DNA of 64,000 nucleotides from Lunularia cruciata (Eukaryota; Streptophyta; Marchantiopsida; Lunulariales; Lunulariaceae), in NCBI GenBank assembly GCA_948567375.1, contig OX419760.1, positions 7,750,001 to 7,814,000 of the forward strand. The letters run 5' to 3'. Each line of letters starts with the position of its first letter. The stretch's first letter is position 1. This document shows, piece after piece, positions 11,284 to 23,207 of this stretch. Under the pieces are notes generated by a model. That model saw only the letters and a list, made by a program, of their open reading frames with translations. It was not told the origin of the DNA and searched no databases. A program made the translations under genes and the position numbers.

Positions 11284-11667
11284 TGTAATAATATGGAGTT
11301 TGTAGAATCAAGTACACATAGCAAAGTTGATGTAGAACTAGCATAACTTAGATATTTTAAGAATGTTTTAGAAGCATTTAAGAAGCTTTGAGGGGAGAAG
11401 CTTCAAAGGACCTTTGAGGGATCGAGTAACTTGTATACCAAGTTGATGGCTATCTTAGCTTACACGCCAAGTAAATGGTTAGCTTAGCTTGCACTCCAAG
11501 AAAGGCAACTTTGGGAAAGACCTTTCTTAGAAGCTTCTTGAGAACCTTGTACCTAAGTGGTCTATATATACCGAGGTCAAAGGTCATGCTAGGCATTTGG
11601 AGTTTCTCTCAATTGAGAGTTTTGATGTGACATTCCATTTTCTTATTTCTCTCCTCAATCTTTTATA
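11284..11667 (+). repeat. A1 5' LTR
   Basis: Begins TGTAATAATATGGAG and ends TTTTATA just before the primer site. It contains the A-family U3 segment with GAAGCTTC palindromes, a TATATATAC box and the conserved TCATGCTAGGCATTTGGAGT region. Confidence 0.85.
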
Positions 11668-11668
11668 T

Positions 11669-11680
11669 TGGTATTAGAGC
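11669..11680 (+). other. A1 primer-binding site
   Basis: TGGTATTAGAGC one base after the LTR matches the 3' end of initiator tRNA-Met (TGGTATCAGAGC) with one change. Confidence 0.8.
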
Positions 11681-11699
11681 AAGAATGTGATGGATGGAA

Positions 11700-12183
11700 T
11701 ATATGGACCACCAAATCAATGTCTACCAAAAAATTAGGATTTTTGTATTTGTGTGCTATCAAAGCACCATTTCTAGCAATTCATCACTTCTCATATTAGC
11801 CAAGACTTTTTGAATGCATTCATCTTGTTTGTTGAACCATTGATCCTTTCAATTGTAACTTACAAAAAGAAATCAATGTGTTACATCTAATTGTTAACCT
11901 AGATAATTGCAAGTAGATAGTTGGTAGAATAGTAGTCATGGCGGGTGATGTTCAAATTTATCATTGTTGTGTAGCATCAAATCAAGTGTCTTAGTCAATT
12001 TTTGGAAAGGAGAGATTGTGATGGTCAACAATAAGAATAATTGGAGAGAGCAACATTTCAAGAAGGAGAAAATCAAGTTTTATTCCCAAACCAAAGTTAA
12101 TTTGAAAGCAAAAATCTACTAAGTGCATTAGAGGTTTTTGTGTTTGATTATGAAAATTATTTTGAAGCCACATTTCTCTTAGA
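11700..12183 (+). pseudogene. A1 gag, first part
   Basis: Decayed capsid region aligned by eye with the A4 copy at 37886-38200. Shared segments include ATTTATCATTGTT, the GAGAGAGCA block and a FDYENYFEAT peptide that corresponds to FDYKYYFEAT in A4. Frameshifts and stops are frequent. The sequence breaks inside this peptide at the D LTR and resumes near 44906. Confidence 0.65.
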
Positions 12184-12735
12184 TGTCATGTGTATATACA
12201 TTGCTACTCAATATACATTACTGTCAAAATCCTACACAATAGAAGCACAACTCATATAGAAGTCACACATGAACTCTAAAATGACACAATTAATCAATTC
12301 ATCATACACTCAATTTAGATTAGCAACTCAACTCTCAACTCAAGAAACTACCATCAACAAGCTTTGACTACACAATCAAGTCACACTCACTCTAGTTAAG
12401 AGACTCTAGGTGATGCTTGCCTGCCCTCTATCCACCATAGCCAAGAGCTTGAAGTCTCAACATTAGAGAAGTGAGCTCTTTGGAGCTACACTTTGAAGGT
12501 ATACCCCTTTAGACTTGACTTGGAACTCCAACTCTAACAATGCAATTGACAGCCAATTTAACAATCTACTTGATGGTGCAAATGGTAGCTCTAATAGTGT
12601 GATCAATAGCATTAACACAAATATGGCCGCCACTAAGTAATCTTTTAGCAAATATCAGTATAATTATGATTGCCAAGACTAACACTTCAACATCCAAGCA
12701 AACTCACTTTGATGCTACAAATGTTGTGATAATTG
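12184..12735 (-). repeat. D LTR (low-coordinate copy)
   Basis: Starts TGTCATGTG on the plus strand. The portion 12255-12735 matches 44447-44905 over its length. Confidence 0.6.
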
Positions 12736-12831
12736 TCATGTGTATATACATTGCTACACAACATACATTGCTATCAACATCCTATACTATAAAATCACAA
12801 CTCATTGAGAAGTCACACATGAACTCTAAAG
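12736..12831 (-). repeat. Second partial D LTR copy
   Basis: About 96-100 bp repeating 12184-12283 at a 552-bp offset, starting again TGTCATGTGTATATACATTGC. It lies between the D LTR and the D integrase, suggesting an LTR-LTR recombination or tandem duplication. Confidence 0.7.
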
Positions 12832-12914
12832 TGCCAAAATTGCCCTCGTGGCTATGTCATAGAAGAACAACATAACATACACTACAAGAACCACATAACA
12901 TACACTACAACCCT

Positions 12915-13732
12915 TCATGTACAACTACCAAGCTTGGGACTATAGTGCCATTAATGTTTAGGAGGTGGCATGGTGCCCAACTATGCCCATGATACTTTCA
13001 AAAAACACCATCATGTCCTTCCAACATGAGAACTCTAGAAGGCAAAACCTCATGCACTCTCAAGATAGTGCAGCTTGTAGTCACATCAAGTGTCATTGGT
13101 GCAATTTTTTGATATAATCATCGTGATGACATTGATAGGTCAAGGGTCTATAAACTCTTCCTCAAAAATTAGCATAGTGTAAGATATCCCTATGCTAAGA
13201 AATGGCTAAGTTTTCAAAGACTATCTACATCACTCTCCAAAAGATCTCTACCTGATAAGAATATGCACTCACTCATACATCTGGATCACCCAAGTTCAAA
13301 ACTATAATAGCATCATGATGGATGGTTGTAGGTAAATCTAGATCTTGTCCATAGAGTAAAAAGTAAGTAGTGAAGGATGCTAAGGAGGCTTGCCAGCTGA
13401 ACCAATAGCCCATGGCCAACCAAGGTAACTAGAGATCCCAATCTCCCAAGTGGTCTTTATGCAAACCATACTCATATAATCCTCTCTTCATTGTTTTAAC
13501 CACTCTCTATACTAAGCCATATGTAACAATATAAAATCAATAGATGATTTAGTAGAGGTTAACAAGTTAGAAAATAAGCTAAATTAGCCAAGCACTTCAC
13601 TAGAGATCTCAATCACTTCCAAACATTCCAAACACTTCACTAGAGATCCCAATCTCCCAAGTGGTCTCTATGCAAACCATACTCATATAATCATCGCTTC
13701 ATTGTTTTAACCACTTTCTATACTAAGCTATA
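12915..13732 (-). pseudogene. D integrase, C-terminal part
   Basis: Minus-strand reading gives a long, lightly damaged integrase C-terminus: TMKRGLYEYGLHKDHLGDWDL, then LPWLAMGYWFSWQASLASF, YFLLYGQDLDLPTTIHHDA, VLNLGDPDV, and downstream LRVHEVLPSRVLMLEGHDG and APCHL. The order and motifs match a gypsy integrase C-terminus and tail domain rather than a chromodomain. Stops and a one-base frameshift near the A2 junction show decay. The catalytic core lies at 37048-37290, beyond A2. Confidence 0.7.
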
Positions 13733-13805
13733 TGTAACAATATAAAATCAATAGATGATTTAGTAGAGGCTAACAAGTTAGAAAATAAGCTAAATTAGCC
13801 AAGCA
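13431..13805. repeat. Tandem duplication with a 211-bp period across the D/A2 junction
   Basis: The block starting AGAGATCCCAATCTCCCAAG at 13431 repeats at 13642. Each unit contains the end of the D integrase and the first about 70 bp of an A LTR (TGTAACAATATAAAATC at 13522 and 13733). The duplication therefore arose after A2 had inserted. Confidence 0.9.
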
Positions 13806-14155
13806 GTCTAAGAATGGTCTAATTGCATCTAGGAAACTTCTTGGACCTTCCTAGTATCAGGTAATATGTATGCCATGAAGATAACTTCTAGGAGGAATTT
13901 TCTTAGGTAGCTTAGTTTGCATGATAAATATGTGGCTCTTAGGAGGAAGCTTCCCAATTGGCTTATCTTGAACTCCAAGAAGGTAGCTTCTAGTAGGAAG
14001 CTTCTTTGGGAGCTCTCGAGGAGCCTTCTATATTTCCTATACATACCAAAGCCTAAACTCATGCTAGACATTTGGAGTTTCTTTCATTTGAGAGTCCCAA
14101 TGTGATCTCTTGCTTTGGTCTTCCATTCTCCTCGTTCTCTCCTTGGTCTTTTACA
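13733..14155 (+). repeat. A2 5' LTR and primer site
   Basis: 423 bp, TGTAACAATATAA to TTTTACA, with GAAGCTTC palindromes in U3 and a CTATACATACC TATA-like box. A tRNA-Met-like primer site (TGGCATCAAAAC) follows at 14157. Confidence 0.85.
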
Positions 14156-14199
14156 TTGGCATCAAAACAAGAATGAGATGGATGGAATTTATGGACCAC

Positions 14200-15992
14200 C
14201 AAATCTTCAAGATGAATGGAGATAGATTTCCTTGGCTTCAAGCCAATTAAATAGAGTGGCAAAACTATAGTGGCAATTTTGAGTGGAGCAAGCTCTATGG
14301 TAGAATGTTGTGCCAATCTAGAAATGGAAAGAATTCAAGAGCATAATAATTGGAAAATTCCAAGTTGTAAATGGTGCACAAGCCACAAAAGATAAATTGG
14401 TAGAAGTGAAGCAGAATGGTTTTATGAGGAGCTACATCACTCAATTCAAGAACATCATAATGAAAATTCAAAAGATACTAGAAGGTGAAGCTTTGGATCA
14501 GTTTATCAAAGCTTGACATCCCGCACCAAACTGGAAGTGACCATGCAAGAGTCCAAATAATTGGAGGAAGCCAAGTAGTTGGCTGAGCACTTTGATTCCT
14601 TGGTTGCCACAACTTAGTCTTGACCTTGACTTTCATAGCACTTGCCAAAATAGTATGCACAAGTGGAGGATTTGGCACCGATGGAGATTGATGTCATCCA
14701 CTAAAGATCACTTGGTACTATAGATAAGAAGAGACTATGACAAAATAGTGGTTGATTTATTGTCAACAAATTTTATTGACATTGCATTGCTGAATGTCCA
14801 CTTAGGAATGGATGATCTCAACAAATTGTCTAAATGGAGTTTATAAAGCATGATGATAAGGGAAACAAAGAATTCCAATAGAGATATCAAGCCACCTATT
14901 GGAAACTTGATTAGTTTTAATGGGATTGAAGGCTTGACTTTTGCAAGTTTACTTCACTTGTAAGGTATGATCTAATAATGATTGTAAGATATTGGGAATT
15001 CAAAGAAGTGCATGTCCATGAAATTAGTAAATGAATTATACATTCCTATCAAGCTAGTATTTTGGAATTAGATTGAGGATGGCAAATGGTAGAATTTTAT
15101 TTTTATTTTGTACCTCATGTTCTATTACATTTAAGATTGGGAAGGAAGATTGGACTGTATGAGGTTTATTATAGTTCCTTTACATTTTGATATCATTCTA
15201 ATTTTACCTTGGTTTGAACATCATAAGGTTGAATTTGATTGGACCTGATGATATATTAAAGTGCAATACCAAAGTAAGAATTACCAATTAGGTTGTTTGG
15301 CACCTTTAAGTAAGATACCTAAGAGTAGTCACTCCAAAGGTGGGAAGTATGTCAACAAAACAGCCATAAAGTAAGCTTTTAAGAAAGATATTGTATGGTG
15401 TGGATCAAGCTCATTGCACAAGGAGAAGTTGATGAGAACAAAAGCCTCATCAAACAATGGTTGATTAAATAGTTCAAAGTTTGTAGATGTATTTTTGGAT
15501 GATCTACCGAAGGAGTTACCCTTTGATTGAGATATGCACTTCAAGATTGAGCTATTGCTAAGTAATACTCCTATGAGTAGACCAACTTCAAGCTCTCACT
15601 GAAGGAGTTAGAAAAGCCCTTGAATAACATTGAAAAAGTTGTTAGAGAAAGATTTCATATGATATAGTACATCTCCATGGGGAGCACCAATACTTTTTGT
15701 ACAAAAGAAAGATAGAGGACTTCAATTATGTATTAACTATTGTCACCTTAATAAAAAAAACCATGAAGAATGTGTATCCTTTGTCTCAAATTGATGACTT
15801 ATTGTATTGAGTGGGGCACAATACTTCTCCAAATTGAATCTTCAAAGTAGCTATTGGTAAATTTCCAATGATAGGGAAGATGTGCAAAAGAGTATCTTTT
15901 GCACATGGCATGAGCATTTTGAATGGAGAGTCTTAACTATTGGGCTCACTAATGCTTTGGCTGTTTTCACGTATCAAATGCATTGGGTGTTG
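14200..15992 (+). pseudogene. A2 gag-protease-RT, first part
   Basis: Gag segments such as MRSYITQFKNIIMKIQKILEGEALDQF around 14410-14510 are typical of chromovirus capsids. The protease-linker region near 15170-15240 reads PLHFDIILILPWFEHHKVEFD. RT begins about 15560, with YPLSQIDDL near 15775, and stops at MHWVLD just before the B1 LTR. Many stop codons and frameshifts are present. Confidence 0.75.
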
Positions 15993-15997
15993 GATAG

Positions 15998-16629
15998 TGT
16001 AATATCATTAACTAGACAAATTATGTAGAGATAGAAATTGGTTAGTAATATCTTTAGGGATGTTGTATATGATTGTCTAAGTAGATCAGATAGAGGTGTC
16101 ACCAAAATAGTACTTCCAAAAATATGGTATAGGCCAAAAACACTTTGAAAACTTTAGTGCCAATTTTGGAGGTCTAAATAGATGAATTAGGCTTCAAAAT
16201 TAAAATTCTTGTCCCACTGTAGGCTTAAGGGACTTAATTTTCCCTTAAAAAGGTGTTACCTTCTCCCTTCCTTGGTTTTCTTATCAAGAGCTTTCAAATA
16301 GTACCTCATCCATACTATTTTGAGCTTTATATAGGAAGATTCTCCAAAGATTCCCTTTGGTCAAACTTGTTTGACCAACCAAACAAGATAAAGATTGACA
16401 TGTCACCAATCCATACAACTAATCTAAGGGTGGATCTTTCTTACATGCTACCAATCCATATATTTGATCCAATGGTGTAGCTACCTTTGTGTGGATCTTC
16501 TTTACTATATAATAAAGACAAGGTGCTCCTTTGGAGCATCCGAGTATTGAGAGATGAAGCCTTGTATTTTCTCTGGTATTTCTTATTTTTTGTTTTGCTT
16601 GGGGTTTCTTTTGTCTCCAAAATATTACA
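15998..16629 (+). repeat. B1 5' LTR
   Basis: 632 bp, TGTAATATCATTAACTAG to AATATTACA, with a CTATATAATAAAG TATA region near 16505. Confidence 0.9.
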
Positions 16630-16630
16630 A

Positions 16631-16642
16631 TGGTATCAGAGT
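16631..16642 (+). other. B1 primer-binding site
   Basis: TGGTATCAGAGT matches initiator tRNA-Met at 11 of 12 bases. Confidence 0.85.
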
Positions 16643-16679
16643 AAGTGTTTTAATCTAAATGAGTGGATCATCCCTCTTG

Positions 16680-19600
16680 AAGGATCATGGGCTATTGAGA
16701 GTGACTAATTTTGATGGGAGCCAAAAAGTAGTGTAATCGATAGATTGGGGGTGTTTTAGAGAGAAGATGGGATAGAGGCTCTTGGAGTGCAATTTCCTAC
16801 ACCTTGTTTTTTGTTCTTAAATTCATTCCACATCAAGATTATGTATATGAAGCTTGAGCAAGTGAGAGTATATCAGTTTTGGAGTAGAGTTCATGGACAT
16901 AGTAATGAATTTGCCAAATATGGTGATTTTACCTATAGTGATATATAATAGAGAGTGGGATTTGAAAATTTATATTCTATTATGAGACCATGGATCTGAA
17001 TACATCAAATCCTCTCCCTTTCATACTCAAGTAGAAATCCATTATGTAGTTAGGCCAAAAGTGATGTTTAGGGATTTTGTAGTCCACAATTTTGGTAAGG
17101 AATATTATTGATGAGTGATATCTTCTAAGGTCCCAATTGTCCGTGCCCCCTCTTGAGTGATCATATTAACCCTCCATTGAAGTAGGAAGTATTGATTGAG
17201 AATTTGTTGTGTGTACAAATCATAGAGCCTTAGTTGTAGGATCTAATGCAAAGAATGCAAGGGATGTTGAAATGAGTTTTGAGAGATCAAGATGATAATG
17301 AAGGCATTTCAAAGTCAATTATGTACCTTCAAGAATGATCATACAATACAAGGGGAATTATCCCAACACCTAATGATAGCAGCCAAAGTACCTAGAGAGT
17401 CCTTCATGCCAATGACATTGACTTGATCAACAATGAAGTCACATTGTTACTAAAATGAAGAATATGTGCAACATTGAGCCGTATAATAAAAAATGTTCCA
17501 TGAGAGTAATGGAAAATTGGATTTGAATTAATGAATTGATTCTTTGATTATTCAAAACTAAGATCATCGATCATTTCATAGGCATGTTTTCATGAAGGTA
17601 CCTGATTGATAAAGCTCTTACATGGTATGATGCTTGGGAATAATCAATGTTGGCAAAAGGAAGAAAGATCACTTGGATTGCAATGCAAGAAGGGCTATTG
17701 AAGAAGTTCCCATCCATGGTTTCCATGCAAATGGCTCAAACCTGGCTATAGGGGTTGAAGCAAAAGAATAACATACAAGAATATGTGGAGGCATTTCTTG
17801 ATTTGTAGGTCATGATAACCAATATGAGCCCAATACAAGCTCTTGATAATTTCAAATGGGATTAAAGAGAAAATTTGCCAAGAGGTAATGGTACAAAATT
17901 CTCACACCATTTTTGAAACCATTGCATAATCATTGTTGCTCAAAGAATTGCAAGAGTGCTTGGAGGAAGTGAAGGGGTAGTCTCGATGCAACACTATTGG
18001 ACTAAAACACCACACTTTGGTGGACCAATTTCTACAAAATTAGGCAACATCTGTTTCCTAAGATTGAGGAGCTTGACCATTCTAAGGAGAATGAGGAGGT
18101 CAAAGAAAGGAGAGATGGAGTCCCATGCAGGGAAGGAGCTTGAGCAAAGCAACAATGTTATTACAATTGAGGCTGAGTTGGGCACATAGCCATCAATTTT
18201 TGTGCCCAACTTCCTAGAGGTCCTTGGTATTTATACAAGCAACCTTTCAATAACTTGGACATATGAATTGATGAGGAGGATATTGAAATAAGGATCACCA
18301 ATAAATGCACCTCATTGCCTTATTGGTTCAATGTAAAGGAGTGAAATTGGAAGGAAGAAGAGGACAAGTGTACAAAGGTTAAGGATAGCAAACACATAAT
18401 TGATCATTGTAAATGGAGTCCTAGAAGGCAATTAGGTGAGAGTATTGATAGACCTTGGAGCAACAAAAAATTTCTTATCTCACTCTATTGTAATAAGGTT
18501 GGAGATAGAACTAGAAAAGGACAAAAATGAAGAAGTAGAGTTACCTAATGGTCAAATAAAGAGGATTGAGTCATTACCTAGAAAAGTAGCACTCTCTATA
18601 GGAAAGTATTAAGAAGATATTGAGTGGAAAGTGATATGATTTAGCTCATTATGATGTGATTTAAGGCATATCATGGATAGAGCACTACAACTCCATGATA
18701 GATTGGAGAAAGAAATAGTGAGAACTAGCCAATGGAAGATAATTGGAGGTAGAGAAAGATGGCAAAGCCAAGAACTGCCTCTTTAGGTCATAAGGATTAT
18801 TGATAAGATAGATAGATATTTTATAGGTCTAATAAGAGAAGTCTAAAGTGTACAACTCAATGGACAAATTCATGAGAATTTGAAAAATGTGATGGAATGA
18901 GTTTCAAGATGTCTTTCCAAATGATTTATCCTCAAGATTACTACCAACAAGGAGAGTAGATCATAAAATCAAGATATTTCTTGGGAAGATACATTCTTGT
19001 AAGGCCAGATATTGATTATCTCCTCATGAGTTGGAGAAGTGCAAGGCTCAAATTGAAGATATGCTAACAAAAGAGCTTATCCAACCCAGCGTATCACCTT
19101 ATAGGACTCTTGTCTTGTTTATGAATAAGAAGGACGGTACAATGTAAATATGCATTGACTATCAAGATTTAAATCAACAAACGGTGAAGAGAAAATACCT
19201 ATTACTTTGCATGGATGACCCATTTGATCAACTCAATGAAGCAAAACACTTCACCAAACTTGACCTATGGAAAAATTATAACCAAACCAAGATCATGGAG
19301 GAAGACATATAGAAAACAAAGTATAGTCATTTTCAGTACCTAGTGATGCCATTTGGCCTCACTAACACACTAGCCACTTTCATGAGTTTGATGAATGATA
19401 TATTTCAACCATACTTGGATAAGTCTATTATCATTCTCCTTAATGATATCTTAGTCTATAATATGAAAATGAATGAGCACAAGAAACATCTACAAGAATT
19501 GCTCTAGATTATATGATAAAACCAGTTGTATGTCAAAATCTCAAAATGTGAGTTTGGCAAGGTTACTTGGGGCATAGAGTAAGTACAGAAGTTATCTAAG

Positions 19601-20831
19601 TTTTAATAGATAAAATAGATGTCATTCAGAAATAGGGTGCTTTGGAAGACCATACTCCACTCAAGAATTTCTTGTGATTGACAAGGTTTTATCATAATTT
19701 GTCATGGACTTCTCCAAGGTTACCAAGTAGTGAAATTAGGGGTCCCCTAATTGCACTACTTGGCAAAGGAAAGAAGTGCATGTAGGGAACCATATAGGAG
19801 TTGGCCTTGCATAAATTAAAGAATCATTACTACATGCACCAATCTTGAAATGGTATGACCTAACATGGCCAATCAAGCTAGCTATAGATGCATCATGCAT
19901 TGTGATAGGAGCAGTCCTATAACAAGAAAGGAATGATGGATGGCACCCAATTGCATACTTCTCTTGAAAGCTATTACAAATAGAGTGAAACTATCACCTA
20001 TCAAACACAAAGTGTTGGCTATTGTCCTTGCAACCAAGCATTGGAAGCACTAGTGGCAAGAAGGCATTTGTATTGGAGATAGACCACAAACCATTCATCT
20101 ACCTTGAGACATTAAAAAATCTATCCCATCAATAGATTTATTGGGCAGAGTAGAGAAAATGGTTCAACATGATAATCACATATGTGGAGGGCAAGAAACA
20201 ACTTCCAGATGCATTCACCCAAATGCTTATGGTGAACAATAAGGTTATAAAGGTCATCTGGTTATAAAGGTCAAGATGAACCTAGATTTCTGGCCAAGGA
20301 TTCTTGCTATTATGAAAATGGACATTCAGATTGTAGGAGCTCACTCATTCAAAGGCATAAAGTACCCAAGGACTCACCTTTCATGATTGCAAGCTATGGA
20401 TCCCAACCAATCTAAACCTACAAACCACCATCCTAGTGGAATATTATGATTCTTCCATTGTAGTGAAATGGACACGACCTTAGATGCAATCAAATGCCAT
20501 TACTATTGGCCCAAGATGAGCAATGATGTGATTGAGTATGTTCAAAGCTGCCTACTCTATCAAAAAATAAAAGCCTCTAATCAGGCTCTCATAGGACTTG
20601 TTCAACCCCTCCCTACTCTTACAAAACATTAAGAGAAGGTCAACATGGATATGGTTTGTGAATTGCTCAAGACCATCTCAATTTTTGACTCCATTGTAGT
20701 CTTTGTAGACTGATTCAACAAATGATTCATGTGTGTCCTATGACCAAGGATGTGATTGTTCCACAATTAGCTCAATTGTATTTAGCTATAGTCTTTTCTC
20801 ACCATGGCCTAACTTGAGTGCTCATCATTGA
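16680..20831 (+). pseudogene. B1 gag-pol, first part
   Basis: Gag lies at about 16.8-18.2 kb (PFHTQVEIHYVVRPKVMFRDFVV near 17020). The zinc knuckle near 18150 is destroyed by a stop. The protease reads VLIDLGATKNFLS near 18447, with DLG where aspartic proteases normally have DSG or DTG. RT lies at about 18.95-19.7 kb, and its catalytic box reads LLNDILVYN, so one aspartate is lost. RNase H is near 19.8-20.15 kb. The integrase zinc region and core run from 20.29 kb to the A3 insertion. Stops are frequent throughout. Confidence 0.78.
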
Positions 20832-20836
20832 TTGGG

Positions 20837-21114
20837 TGTAACAATATGGAGTTCACCAACAAGTTAGTCAAGACTAATGAAGTAGCAAATAGGCCAAATT
20901 AGCATAAAATATTTTAGAAGCATATATGAAGCTTCTTGGTACTTTCCAAGTATTGAGCATCATGCATGCTAAAAGGTGACTCATAGGAGGTAGCTTCTTG
21001 GTTAGCTTAGCTTAAATGCCAAGTAGGTGGATTCTAGAAGGAAGCTTCTTGGCTAGCTTAGCTTACATACCAAGTAGATAACTTCTACAAGGAAGCTTCT
21101 TGAGAAGCTATAAA
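20837..21114 (+). repeat. A3 5' LTR remnant
   Basis: Starts TGTAACAATATGGAG and breaks off just after the TATAAATGCC box. A deletion then joins it directly to gag, so R-U5, the primer site and the gag start are missing. Three GAAGCTTC palindromes are present. Confidence 0.85.
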
Positions 21115-23207
21115 TGCCACATGAGCTGTACAAGATAGATTGGCAGAGTTGAAGTAGATTAGCTTTGTAAGAAGCTACATCATGCAATTCCAAAATACCA
21201 TAATGAAAATTCCAAAGATATTGGAAGGTGAAGCTCTAGATCAATTTTTGAGCTGCTTGAAATCACAAACCAAACTAGAGGTGACTATGCAAGAGCCAAA
21301 ACACTTGGAGGAAACCATGCAACAAGTTAAACACTTTGATTCCTTGGTTGCAACAACTTGGTCTCAACCTCGACCTCTATAGAACCTACCAATACACTAC
21401 ACATAGGTGGAGGAGCCAACACTAATGGAGATTGATACCAGCTAATGAAGACTACTTGGAATTGTAGATAGAGAAAGATTATGACAAAATGGTGGTTGTT
21501 TTTATTATCACCAAATTGGACATTGTATTGATGAATGTCCACTCAAGAATGGATGACCTCAACAAAAGCACCTAGATGGAGTTTGTGGAGCAAAATGATC
21601 AAGGAAATGAGGAAATTTCAATAGGAAATTTCAAGCCATCTATTGGGAATCCACAAAATGATCAAAGAAATGAGGAAATTTCAATGGGAATTTTCAAGCC
21701 ATCTATTGGGAACTTGATTAGCTCCAATGGGATTGAAGGCTCGACCTATGCAAGTTTGTTTCACTTGCAAGGTATGATCTTTGATTGTGGTTGTAGTATT
21801 TAGGTTGATTCTAGAAGTTTACAGAATTGCATGTCTATGCAATTAGCAAAGGAATTAAGTATTCATATCAAGTCAATAATTAGAAGTAGATTGATGATGG
21901 TGGATGATAGAAAGGGTTTTGCATTCTGTACCTCACATCTTGTTACATTCAAGATTTAGAAGGAGTATTTAGAGTATATGAGATTTGTAGTGGCACCTCT
22001 ACACTATAATGTCATTCTAGGTTTACCTTAGCTTGACCATCATAAGGTTAAATTTGATTAAAATTGATGATAAATTCAAGTACAACACCAAGATAGGAAT
22101 TTCCAATTAAGTTTTCTGGCATCTTTGAGTAAGACACCTAAGAGTAGTTAGTCTCAAGATGGAAATTTTGTCAAGAAAGTGGCTATAGAGCAAGCTTTGA
22201 AGGAAGATAAGGCTATCTTTGCAATATGGATTAAGCCAATTGCACATGAAGGATTTGAGGCAGACCAAAAACCTCATCAAGCAATGGTTGATCAAATAGT
22301 CTAGGAGTTTTTAGATGTGTTTTTGGATAATCTACAAAAGTGATTACCCTCTAATTGTGGTATGCACTTCAAGTTTGAGTTATTGCCAAGAAGTACTCCA
22401 ATGAGTAGATCAATCTATCGGCTCTCACCAACAGAGTTAGATGAGCTTCAAATATCACTCAAGGAGTTGTTGGAGAAGGATTTTAGATAACATAGTACAT
22501 CTCCTTGGGAGCACCAATACTATTTGTGCTAAAGAAGGATGGACGACTTTGCTTTTGTATTTGATTACCATGGTCTCAACAAACAAATAGAGCAGAATGC
22601 ATGTCCCTTGCCTCAAATTGATGACTTGCTTGATCAATTGAGTGGAGCACAATACTTCTCCAAGTTGGATCTCCAAAGTGGCTATTGGCAAATTCCCATT
22701 GACAAAGAAGATGTGCAAAAGATTGCCTTTTGCACAAGGTCTGGGCATTTTGAGTGGAGAGTTTTAATTGAGTGGCTCACTAATGCTCCATCAATCTTCA
22801 TGGATTAGATGCATCGGGTTGGATGGGCTATTGAATTAATACATGGTGGTGTTCTTGGATGATATTTTAATCTATAACAAGATAGAGACAAAACATGCAA
22901 ATCATGTGCAAGAAGTCCTAAGATGACTATGGTAGTGGAAGTTTTACTGCAAGAAGTCAAAGTGCGCCTTTTGGCAAAAGAAAGTTACCTTTCTTGGGTC
23001 ACAAGATTTCATAAGAGGGAATCAACATTAAAGAGGAGAAAATCAAAGCCATTATTGATTGGCCTACTCCAAAAGATGTTATAGAAGTATGGGCATTTAA
23101 AGGATTGGTAATTTTTTATTGATGGTTCATCCACTACTATGCTCATGTGGTTGCACCTTTGACCGACCTCTTGGAGAAGAACTTGAGCTTTTAATGGACC
23201 ACCAAGC
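21115..23207 (+). pseudogene. A3 gag-protease-RT, first part
   Basis: Gag reads IMQFQNTIMKIPKILEGEALDQ, then SQTKLEVTMQEPKHLEETMQ. The zinc knuckle near 21497 reads CFYYHQIGHCIDEC, in which the second cysteine of CCHC is tyrosine (TGT to TAT). The protease-linker region near 21970-22060 ends in VILGLP. RT starts near 22380 and keeps an open stretch with CPLPQIDDLLDQLSGAQYF and KLDLQSGYWQIPIDKEDVQK (22590-22710). The VFLDDILIYN catalytic box survives near 22850. RNase H is cut at 23207 by element C. Confidence 0.8.

Noticed and set aside
12184-12835. A TRIM-type mini-retrotransposon with 100-bp terminal repeats
   Set aside because: The block between the repeats recurs at 44447-44905 as the opposite edge of element D, so an LTR plus a partial second LTR explains it better. 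No primer site follows the first repeat.
16680-20831. Programmed recoding or an alternative genetic code to explain the many in-frame stops
   Set aside because: The host genes use the standard code, stops differ between copies at the same codon, and frameshifts are equally common. Ordinary decay is sufficient.
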